The position numbers and the translations under genes are program-made. The notes beneath the pieces are model-generated. The model was given only the letters and a program-made list of their open reading frames with translations. It ran no database searches and was not told the DNA's origin. Shown piece after piece: positions 38,201 through 49,800 of a stretch of 64,000 bases of DNA. The DNA is from Cardiocondyla obscurior (lineage: Eukaryota > Arthropoda > Insecta > Hymenoptera > Formicidae), in contig NC_091867.1 in assembly GCF_019399895.1 (NCBI RefSeq), positions 8,197,501-8,261,500 of the forward strand, written 5' to 3'. How positions within the stretch are numbered: position 1 is the stretch's first letter; every line of letters starts with the position of its first letter.

Positions 38201-39028
38201 AAATATTATCGTTGCAATTGATAGAATATTATTACCACACACTTAAGTACATGGCATCATGAATATTATTACGCAGTCGGTATAATTTGCATATTTAATT
38301 TAGGTACATGACGATATTGATCTACAAAGAAAACGCAACTTAAAATTTCACATTTAAACTCATTAAATTACTTAATTTGATTAGTACCGACATACGAAGC
38401 ATTCTTAAAGGAAGGAGCTAAGCGATAAATTATTAATAGCTTTGGTCCTGCAATATTAATAATGCCGGAACCTTTTAAAAGGGATTATGCAACGTGTTTG
38501 CATGAAAATAATTAAAGTACAAACAAGTTAAAAATTGAAGAAGAAATTCTGCGCAATAAATTGCAAATATGACGATTAAATTAGCAAAATGTAGTTTTAT
38601 AATTAGAAATAAAGAGAGAAAATATACCGTTCCAGCCAATCGGTATCGGTTCTGTATTTTAAATTAAATTTAAAATAGTATAAAGATTAAATTATACATA
38701 TATTAGTTCATAGGCTTTATGGCACAATTACGTCCGATATAATTGGTTTTTCTTTTAACGAACGAAAGAAATAAACGCAGATATAATAGGCTAATATTTC
38801 ATGCAAATGATAATAATTGCTGATATCGGCACGTACATTCCTGTCGGCAGTAATACGCGCAACTCGACGATTCTGGTGCCGTTGGTTGCGATAACTTTCG
38901 ATAATAATTCGTGAGAAATCCAATTACCGCGGTCCTGTCGGCACGCTCTCGCCATTGGTCGCATAGCTGCCACGATTCGAGTTTAGAAAGAGGTTTTTAA
39001 ACTCCACAATAGAAAAAATTAAAAAAAA
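32227..39028. other. Long gene-poor stretch
   Basis: AT-rich DNA with frequent T runs (for example 32580-32625, 36230-36252, 37058-37140). Short frames occur throughout, but none has a codon pattern, splice context or family motif that I can support. I see no gene. Confidence 0.4.
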
Positions 39029-39048
39029 GAGAGAGAGAGAGAGAGAGA
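39029..39048 (+). repeat. (GA)n microsatellite
   Basis: About ten uninterrupted GA units follow an A-rich tract. It is a simple-sequence repeat, possibly a GAGA-type binding site, 500 bases before the small membrane ORF. Confidence 0.8.
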
Positions 39049-39532
39049 CGTGAAAATTGTCCTACTACTTTCGCTACCACGCTGTGTCTCGGGTTACTTT
39101 TAATTAACCGCTAATTACCCTCCGCTGCGCTCAGTGCATTACAAGTATGCAAAAGCGTCATCGCGACAACGCACTCGATTTCAGCGGCGCGAATACCACC
39201 ACGAGATAAATTGTTCTTCCACCCCATCTACATACAAGTGCGGTACACTCCGGAAAATATCAAAAATTACTGAAATGTTCGTGTAGCAAACGTGAGTGTG
39301 ACACGGTTTTGCAGAAATGATCGTCGAAAATTTGCCGATCGCTACGCTCGCAGTCCGAGCTGCCTGAGGCCCCGAGCGGATTCATTTTTACACCGCAGTT
39401 ACGCGCGCTGCGCGACGAAAAGTTTCCCCCGTTACGCGTGCAAGTAGAGGCACGTCGATGAAATAAAAAGGGACTACGGTGGTGGACACGAGGACGGAGC
39501 TTGGCTGGGCTTGCCGTGGATGCACGCGGGTA

Positions 39533-39748
39533 ATGGTGAAGGAAGCCTGCACGCGCACAATGCACCTGATAACCTTAAATTCCCTGCTGATGTTCGACCT
39601 CGTGTTCCTGTTTTTCCTGTTCCTCATCGGGGTCTCCTGCGTCGTGTACTACATGCCCGGTGGTTCACGTGGACACACCATCGCGCCGTACGAGATCATC
39701 ACGGCGCGAATGCCGCCGCGCTATGACACACCGATCGACAATGTGTAA
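39533..39748 (+). CDS. Small single-pass membrane protein (71 aa), possibly a 5' exon of the downstream KIND gene
   Basis: This GC-rich open frame starts at an ATG with favourable context (G at -3 and +4); a second in-frame ATG follows nine codons later. A strong hydrophobic segment lies at about residues 19-41 (MFDLVFLFFLFLIGVSCVVY), followed by a short polar tail with PPRYDTPIDNV at the end. I do not recognise it. The stop region is unusual: TGT|GTAAGG splits the last codon and stop, and AAG|GTGGGT lies just after the stop. The first would remove the stop and join in frame to the exon at 43897. The second, better donor would leave this as an upstream ORF in the leader of the KIND gene. No AATAAA is seen for about 850 bases downstream, which favours a spliced transcript. 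Confidence 0.5.
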   Translation: MVKEACTRTMHLITLNSLLMFDLVFLFFLFLIGVSCVVYYMPGGSRGHTIAPYEIITARMPPRYDTPIDNV

Positions 39749-39749
39749 G

Positions 39750-42700
39750 GTGGGTATGGGAGTGAATGCGAATCGCAGACATCGACCAGGGTGAATGAGA
39801 TTGCGCGGAGATGTTCCGCCAGACATCGGGATTTCGCCACCCCCGCGGATTCATGAATAGCCGATGAAAGCGCGCAACGGTTTTTTTAGAAATCGATTCA
39901 CCACGCGGGACACGGAATCGCTCTGTTATAGGTGTCATGTTCTCGGGCTGGCTCGCGATCAAATTGTCCATTGACGTTCTCGATTTGAAAACACCGTGGT
40001 CGCGTACGCAACACTGATTTGATTACGAGCGATCCAAACTTCCTGCATGATTGTGCATCGCGCAATTTTGATCGGCGTTCTGATTAAATCGTGCGAAATC
40101 GGAATGGCTACCTTCCGCTCGACGCTAACTGATTGTCCGCTAATTAAATACCAGCCCCCCTTTCTCGTAATCGCTCGTAAACGAATGCGCTAACGTTATT
40201 ACACGCGCATTTGTCTGCCTTTCGCAAATGTTTCCGCGGTGACATTGGAAAAAAAAAAGGAAAGAAAAAAAAGCACGATTTTGGTGGTTTAGAAGCGAGG
40301 CGCGATAGCAACGAAAATTAATGGCCAGCCAACCGTTGAAATGTAATGGCAAATGAAATATCCGGTGCGCGTCTGATTACGTACCGATCACTGAAAGCAG
40401 TTATCGCATGATCAGGTCTGTCAAAAACACTCAAGGCTGCCTCTTTTCAACTTACGCGACCGAATTCGGATATTGCATAATTCAACGCTGTTCTGCTTCG
40501 GGCGTTGCATAAAAGGTGACCGAGTTGCATGAATGGTTGCACGTATGCCCATTGTACGGCCAAGAATAACCTAAAACGCGGGAGCGATCGAATGTGATTC
40601 AAAATAAATGGCATTTGGCTTAAATGACGTACGTCTTAATAGAAATATCATACGTCTCGTTAAAATTATGCAATCCCGCGAAACGAATATCACGCTAATA
40701 ATAAGGCGTCCGAAAATAAACGGATCGATAGTCGCGGCATTACCATTTCAATGCCTAAATTTAGACGGGGGCAACGAATTAGAAAATACGTACTGACAAA
40801 AGTGACGAGGTTTGCATACGCAAAAAGGTCAAAGTTTTACCTCGTGGAATATTATCGTCTAATTTGGAGGCGATATTGACACATCCCTTTAATAATCGAC
40901 TTTGCGCGCCGAGCAACGCGACTTCGGCACCGTTATCCGAATTAGCCCGTTAATTGCCCTCGACGTTTTCCTGTTACCGACGGGCCAAACCCCGCGGAAA
41001 ACCGGCGCCCGGCCACGCGAAATGGAATATTTGTCGCAGAAAATTAATATTTCCGCAAAGTTTCTTTGCGCTCGCCGCCGGGAGAAATCAAGGTTGATAT
41101 ACACGACGCTGCAGACTGTAGAGAATCACAAACAACGATATTAATGAAGAACGAAAGTTTCCCAACTGGGATGACGCTCTAACTTTTCGGCGAACAAACG
41201 ACGTGACAAAAATAAAAAAAAAAAAAAAAGAAGCATAAAGTTCTAAGTATATAAAGTAAATTACTGCAACTGACGAAAGAATAACAAATGTACGTGTCGT
41301 ACTTAATTTTCTTTTTCTATATCAGATAAACTTTTAATTAATTAAATTTAGCTTCGTTTAGAATAGTTTGCAAGTGATGCACGAATTTATTCGTTGCTTA
41401 AAATTGAAAATAATTAGCTTTCCGAAAATTAAAAATTAAAAAAAAAAAAAAACTGGGTAGATATTATTATCGCCAATAACGCAACGTCAATTTAAAAGCG
41501 ACGAATAATTGTAAAGATGAAAATGATTGATATTGCAGTGGGAAAGCGCGAGGCAATATTTGCAATAAATCCTATCGCTGTGCAATCTAACGTTTTGAAC
41601 TGCGTGGTTGTGTGCGGACCTACGGCATATCCATCATCGAGTCACTATATTTTACGACAGTTCATTGATTAAAAATGATGGGAAGATAATGCGCGATAGG
41701 GATGCGTAAGCCAATGTCAATACGCGAGACAGATATCAATCACGAAATGGACCGTTGGGGGTGAAAGACTAATCAAGGTGTTTGTTGACATCGCGAATAA
41801 CCGCGATCACAATAACGATCCAATTGCATCGCCCTAATTACTCCTGGAAAAGTTACGTCTCTCAGAAAATTGTTCAATTTATAACTTTGTTGACGGAATG
41901 AAATTCATGCGTGGTTTAATGGTATGCATGATGTTGGGGTGCGTGCAACGAATGGGAAAATTCAGCCCGGCGATAACTTCGTAATGTACGTCAATGTGAA
42001 ACGGCCCAACCGAGTAAAGTCGAACACGTTGTAAATTGACAGCCGTCGTACCATACAGGTAATAACAATTAAAGTTATCCCGAACGAACAAATAGGGAAC
42101 GGTCGAAGAATTCGATGTAAGTGTACCTGATAAAACTGCAATTCGTGAAGAAAGAAAAAAAAAAAAAAAAAGAAAAAAGAAAAAAAAAGAAACAAAAGAC
42201 AAGATAGAAACTTCGTGTCGCTTCGAAAATATTTTCGAAAACTTTTTCATGTATCACGTCACGCGGGAAAGTTTCACATGAAAAATCGCGGTCCTGATTA
42301 CATAATAGAAAGGATAATCATAAACTGACTAGATCGGAAGTACGAGGAAGCGTAAATCGAAACACACCCGCGAGATAAAACATATATGTATATCGGGAGT
42401 AAACTATCTAAACTACAGTTTCGCGGGGAAACTCGATAATCTGAAACTTTCATGCGTGAGCTCACCGTTCATCGAACTCCTCGATATAATGCGCGAACGT
42501 TTATTTTATTAGAGAAAGTATGCAATAATTAAAGATAATTGTTATTACCGAGAAAGTTGGGATACAAATTAGACTTGCGTACGTATAAAAAAATTTTTTT
42601 TCTACGCTAATTTAACGGAAAAAAAAAAAAAATTTCGTGATGCAGCAATTTAGATGTAATATTTTAAAGTTTACCACTAAATTCGAAACCATTTGCTATT

Positions 42701-43896
42701 TTCCGTCAGACTCGATTGCGTTCGAACGTATTCACTTTTCACGTTAATTAGCGCGACGTGATAAATATGTAATGGATTAAATTTTGATACGATCCGGACG
42801 TGACCTACGCACGTGTACGGGACACCTTTCGTATAGAAACAGAGAAAAGCAGATAACGATAGTCCGCGTTACTCTGCTTGAAAGAGCAGTCGCGGAGAAC
42901 AGTGCTGAAAACGGGACTGACGTCTATTGTTTTCCCTGACGATATATCTGTTGATTGTTCCTCGAGATGTGCATATGACGACGAGATTTCCGCAGTTGCT
43001 AGATTTATCTGCGCACACCGGGGACAAACCGCGTCGCTTGATTAAAAAATAAATTTACAGAAATACCGAGGAATGTTCACGTTCAATCGATAAACCTACG
43101 AATATCCTCGATATTCAAAAAGAATTTTGCGAGGTGTTAGAAAGCTGAGAATTTTTAACCAAAAAAATGTAACTTGCGTAATATTATCATTCCTATATTT
43201 TTTTGTGACGTTATAAAAACTTTTAAAAAAATTTTCTCACAAGATATTTGTAAAATATATCAATTTAATTTAGATTTATGTAACTTTGTATGTTTGAAAG
43301 TTAAAAAAAAAATCGTACGATATTAAACTGTATATTTATTATGCGATTTAATAAAGTCAAGCGCTCTGAAATTATGTTTGCAATAATTTTTGTCATAAAA
43401 CGCTTTACTTCATGCTTGCACGCTGCACGACGTTATTGAAAAAAAAAGAACCTAAGTAACCCGTAGAAAATAATTCTTCATTCGGTGCTGCATCAAGTCG
43501 CAGCGACATGTCGAACAAAGAGGCTAACATAACAGAACTGAACAAGCAACGTGCTCCGATACCTTCAATATGCACGCTGTGGCTTGTTTGCATTTGTTTA
43601 TTCGCGATACGCGCTACAGAACATGTTGCTATCATGTCGTTTCCCTGATTCTGCGCATGTTCATCGTACAGAGCAACGCGAGCACCGTCCTGACATTTAA
43701 AATCTCTATTTCGTAATTTTTATCTCTTAATGTATTCATGTCACATTAAAACATTTCTAGTTTAAACTCTTTTTATAAATATATCGTTAACGTTTTTTTT
43801 TTCTACGTTGTCATTATCTGTATATTTCAAAAATTCACGTAAAAAGTATTTCAAAGTTTTTAACGAATGACCGATATGTTACTTTATTATTTACAG
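39750..43896. other. Intergenic or first-intron DNA before the KIND exon
   Basis: If the small membrane ORF and the KIND exon belong to one transcript, this is an intron of about 4.1 kb ending at the acceptor TTTACAG (AG at 43895-43896). It is AT-rich with a long A tract near 42153-42189 in + orientation. Nothing else is supportable. Confidence 0.4.
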
Positions 43897-43897
43897 A

Positions 43898-46800
43898 ATG
43901 CCGGCGGATGTAATCGGAGGCCCGGGACTCGCAGTAGTGGCAGGAGATGTCCTTACCCTACGAGGTACAGGACTCGCTGCTGCAGAAACGTGGGCTCTCC
44001 TCTGTCAGGCGGCCCAGGCCCTCCAGGACCTTTTTCTTTCAAGTAAGTTGAAAGAGTTACGTAAGCAATTACAAATTGCTTCGATAAATGCTTTTATACA
44101 ATTTAAATAATTTATTTAAAAAAAATAATAATAAATAGACTGCGGTATAAATTTGAAAAAAGTTACTAATTAAATTAAATTAATAAAAAAAAAAAAAAGA
44201 GTAAAAAATTCCGGTACCGGGAATCGAACCCGAGCCTCCTGGGTGAAAGCCAGGTATCCTAGCCACTAGACCATACCGGATTATACAAACGATCTTGTGT
44301 TAATCCGGTACTACAGTTCCAAAGATTCGCTCGAATGGCTACTTTAAACATTTTAATTTTATAATTTAAACAAACCTACCATAAAAACTGCGCTTTATTA
44401 ATCTTCGCGTGCATAATTACTATTTCTAAAAACTAAATATTATTTCCCACCCGTGATAAAATCTTTCATAAAGAGATAAACCGTGATCTCTTGAAAAAGA
44501 AAATGTTACACGCCAAAACGTTTCCGCTGAATACACTGACGCTTTCGCGAACGCTATCGTCAAACCGTCGCCAGCGTTATTATAGATAATACACGCACGA
44601 TTACGTCAATTCTCCCCTACATCCCTGCAGGACGGTTAAAACGTTTCAAGGGTCGAAACAGTGTATCAAGCCTGTCACGATTTGATGAGGCAGTTCTCTT
44701 ACGATATATTCTTTCATATCCGACTTATTTCACGCCCCGGCGACCGTTGAGAACAAAAAAAAAGGACGTTTTCCGTATAACAGGATGCGCTATAAAAATC
44801 ATATCCACCCGCCTCATCGCCGAAATGGTCAATCGAATTGCGTGGTTGATGAACCCGTCGAATAATCAAGGGCTTAGGATAAGGCAGTAGTAGCTTCCCT
44901 CTTCCCTTCTTTAGATTATTACTTATTATTGATTATTATAACTACGTGATCAACCGTCGTTCGTCAGAATAATAAAAAAAAACTATATAAAGTAAACGCC
45001 TAAGTTTTCTTAATAAAAAAAAAATGTGCGCGGCATTTAATCACGCGCATTTATTGTAAATTTTATCCCGCGTATTTATATACTTTATCACACAATTAAC
45101 ATATTATCCGCAAATTTTTAATTTATCGAGCTCGTAGTTAACGCACGGCTGCATTTAGTCTGTCGCCCGTACGTTTGCTTCGTGAATAAATCACGAAACG
45201 CGTAAATTCCATTGCGGTTTCATTCATTTCTAACTCTTTTGTCAAGCGATGCTCAATTTTTTAGTAAAAGAAAAAAAAAAACCGGCCTGTATTATAATAA
45301 TAGCCGCGATTGGGTAAACTACCGCAGCGCGCTCGTTAATTGAATTCATTAATATCTCACGCCAGCGCTTTTTTTTTTATTTATTTTTCTCGCTGGAAAA
45401 ATTCGCAATACATCTGGCGCCAGATGCCGTCATGCCACATCGCTGCTCTCTGTCGATTCATTTACGTTCCCCGTGGCGATGAGTGAATTTATCATTCGCG
45501 CGAGATTAACACACTTTCGAGATGTACTACGAAAATTACATTGCTGCGAGTGGAACGAAGACAGCGCGTCGTAGCGCGAAACAAATAATCCCCGCGATAT
45601 AAAATAATATTTTATATCATTAGAAGCAGGCTTGTAAAAAAAAAAAAAAAAAAACTGTTCCGCGATTCGTCCCGACGTTTACACGTGGCGTTGCGTTGGG
45701 AAATTGCAAATAAAATCCGAAATGGGAACACCGTGATGCGTACCAGGGAGAGAGGTCGATAATATCAAATCTAGACAAAGGACAAAGGCCAGGGGGGCTG
45801 TTAAACCGCATGTATCGCGATGATTACGACGCTCTCTGAGCAAAGTCAAACGTCGAACAGGCGTGAACGTTAAATATTCAATAATTACAAACCGTGTCGA
45901 AAGACCGGCGTCGTTGTCAAAGAGACATTGCTAATCGAGTAATCGGCGACGTTGTCGCAGAATTAATCGCATCATCGAGCAAAGCTACTGTTACGGCAAT
46001 CGATTACCGTCCTTTAAGATCACCCTTACGATACTTTCCGTATAGATTTAAATTTATCTTCGCGATACCATATTCAATTAACTGCGTATACATCGCGAAA
46101 CTTTTAATCCTCTCTCATTTCTCAGCATAAAAATGTTTTAATAAAAAGTCTAATGACACGCACTCAGAAAAATATTTTAATCGTAACAATAAAATAAACG
46201 CAAATCATTAAGTTGCAGCGCAATGCTACGAAATATTAGTAACGCTAATAAATATGTGGTCAATGCGTGTTTGTTTTGTAACATTCGCTGTTAATTACAA
46301 GAGATTGTTAATTTCAATGCGTATCAAACGAATTAGTTGTTACATTTTGCTACAAGTACAAATAAAATTTAATTTTATTACAGTTACGTAACGTCAAGTA
46401 TTTTTCTCAGTGGCGTACATTGTTTTTCGACGAGAATTACGCCGAGTCAAACAATCAAATATTTTTTTCCCTCGATCGCAAAAGTATTAAAAAAAAAAAA
46501 AAACGCTATAACGTTACGTTAAATCCGCATCTATCCGATTGGAGGCATAAAGATTTGCAAAACAATAAATTACAGAGATCAGCCCGAGTTTGGGCTTTTT
46601 CCTCGATGGTGCCGGACACCGGACCTAACTAATGGAGGCGGGTGAGGTATGGATAGTAAAGCGAAGTAACGATATATCTTCGGTATCGAAATATCCATCA
46701 GCATCCCTCCCTAGCGCCGTCGCGCGAGATTAAACGCGTCAAGCCGCGCGCTCAACACGTTGCGCTAGGCTCTCATTCTTGACTCACATACGCGCGGCTT

Positions 46801-49800
46801 AACAGGCGTGTTTACAATGTCGGCAATTCGGACCCTCCGAATCCTCCCTCTGGGATTGCCATGAGATATCCCTGCACGCGATTGCGATGCCGCATAGCAT
46901 GACTCACGAGCGCGTTGTATAATAAGCTGTGCAACGCCGGCACTACAGAGCTCCGAATGCCAAGAATTCGTCCCAAAGTTTGCCACGAAAATTAAAACCT
47001 TCCCCCTTTTGACTTTAAACATAACGCGACACCGCAGCTTCCCTCTTTCTCAACGCTCTTAAAAAAAATATTTCTAGACATCTAGTTTACTTGACGTAAC
47101 GTAATAAAATATTTAAAGTCAAGAGACAAAAAAAAAAAAATTACCTTTGAAAATTGTAATTATTAATTTTAAAGTGGCGGTGTTATTGTCAAACGTTTAT
47201 CGAGATGTTATCCGTATCACCGATTTATTATAAATTTTATTAATACCGGAATGCTTTACAGTGAGGAGCCGTAATAATATTATTGCATTTCCTAGCACCG
47301 TGTGAAAATATACGTATAATTTTCCGCGTGCGTCTCAAAAGTCAACCACGCGGGATGATTCAACCGCACATCCTCGAAATAAGCTCGTGTCAGAGCTCGT
47401 GTCAGAGCTGCCGGAAGGCTCGGAATTATATTAGTCGGCATCTAAGTCGTTACCGCAAATCGATTCTGCTGCCAGCCATAATATGGCAATGTAATTATCT
47501 TCTGAATGCGAAGCATTGGAGAAAAGGAGCCGAGAAAGGGTTGAAAGCATCGTTACCGGCGACGGAAGGTGTAACGTGGAAAATTTAAGGAGTAAATATT
47601 TAGCTACGAGGGGTGCCTACTGTTGAGCGACAAATGACGCTACAAAGATGGTAGATCATTAAGCACTACATCTCGCTTGAAGAGCGTACCGGGGTCGCTT
47701 ACCCTCGCAATTCTTAGCGACCCTCGGAAACCCGTCGACTTCGAGAAAAATCGGAGAGCCCGGGGGACATATCACTGTAAAATATGTATGTACATTTACA
47801 TACATTTCCCATTTTTTCCGCTACCAGCTTCCCGTTCCGCTATTTCGAGCATATGCCGTACCTCATAAATGAATTGAATACAAACAGCTGCAAATCCGTT
47901 TACGTTGAAATTTTTTTTAACCCGGTGAGACTGTTTAAAGATTAAAATACTTTCTATCAAAGACCGGAAAGAACCTAATTCGCGCGCGTTTATTACATTT
48001 GGGGACATTATTATAATTTATTTGTGTTAATTACAATTGAGTGATTTGTACTTACATTTGCAGCTTTCGGTTAGGTTAGAGGAAGTTATTTTCCAACCAT
48101 CCTTCCTTCCTTCCTTCCTGTCTTTTGCTGCAGTATTCTGGATCATCTTAACGTGTTGTAACACTTTCAATCACTTGACATCATATCACACTGTTCTGTC
48201 TCTTTTTAGTTTTTTTTTTTGAGTTACTATCACAAACGATTGTCTGTTTTATACTTCCGATTTTCCTAGCGTTGCTTACTTCCGCCCGGTTTTTACTTCA
48301 ATCGTCCTCGATCTCGTCACAAAACACTGGCGATGTAAAACGAGGTTATTCTTGATTCTTCATTCGATTCTTCGGCGGAATGCACGACGTTGAGAATTTT
48401 CGTCAAGCGGCGAATGAGACGAGCCGCGATACAAAATGTTCCTCGCGCACTATCTTTTTCAAGCTCCTCAAAAATCGCTCGTCGAAATGGGATGAGAACC
48501 TCTGCCGCGACGAAGAAGATGGGCGAAGTGCGGATGTCACACTCCAACAATGGCGATCGCCGGAATCTGCGGAACGTCGCTGAAGGAGATGGTGCGTGAA
48601 GCGGGTCGGTAACGTCGGACGCGTTGCGTAATCGGACGCTTCGTGCGTTCCGCCCGCAACGCAATTTTGTTGTTCCGGAACACATTCTCGAAGCACGAAA
48701 CGGAGCGGCGAGTGGGCGTACAAAAAATGTGCTTGCTTCCCCTAGGTCGTCCTTGATCTCGACATGCTGAGGACCGGCGCCAAGCAACGAACGAGGCGGG
48801 CCGCGACGCGAAATGTTCCCCGCGCACTTTATTTCACTCGAGTTCCTTAAAAGTCACTTATTCGAAACGGAACGAAAACCTCGGTCGCGACGAAGAATAC
48901 TGGCGAGGTGCGGATCTCTTCCCGCTTCTCTCGCACAATGACGGTTGCCGGAATCCGCCGAAGAAAATCATGATGGGAGCTCCGGTCGAAAATGCCCGAG
49001 TAATACGTGACGATATTCACGTCGGACGCTCCGCGCGCGCTCGCCCGCTGCATAACCTGCTTATTCCGGAACACTTTTTCGAGGCACGAAACGAACCACT
49101 AAGCGACGAGTTGAACGACACAAATGTACGGAAAGTGTTCGTTCGTTTCTGAGTCGGCGACGTCGACGCGTAGTCATACGGGAAAATGTCCTATCCGCGG
49201 TCGAAAATACGCGTAATTGCGGAGCGATTACCGACACGACCGTACGCCCGAGGCTCCGCAACTAGACTGCTCGTTACAGATTTCGGCACTTGAAGAGAAA
49301 CAGTCGACCGCGTAAAAGAAGTGAGACAGCCGATGCAACTCGATCGTCGATTGGTCGCTCCTTGTCTAGCAAAGATGGGAGACCGAGTCCGCGTAAATTC
49401 TCGGAAAAGATCCGCGACGCTGATCCGCGACTGTCAACCTTTCGACTACGAGCGAAAAAACTAAAGGGGCGATTACTAACCATCGTCTCTCATGCCTCAC
49501 TCTTTACTGCACTCCCCTGTAGGTTCGATCTTCAACTGAACGGCTGTCCTTCTCGCTCGGAGTTCTCGGAAGCGTCGAGCTCAACGCCGAGCTTGTTTAT
49601 GTTTGTTTTGACGCGTTCGTCGAGTTCGATGCGTCTACACCCACAATAAAATAAACTCCAAGCGAGCTCATTGCTCGTGCATGTTTCTTTCTTCGTTATT
49701 CCAAGCTCAGCCCGTCGCCTTCCAGTTTCCAAATCGTCGTTGTTAGAAAGCTCGTGTACGACAAAGCCCGAAAAAATAATCTGAAATCATAAAAGAATTA

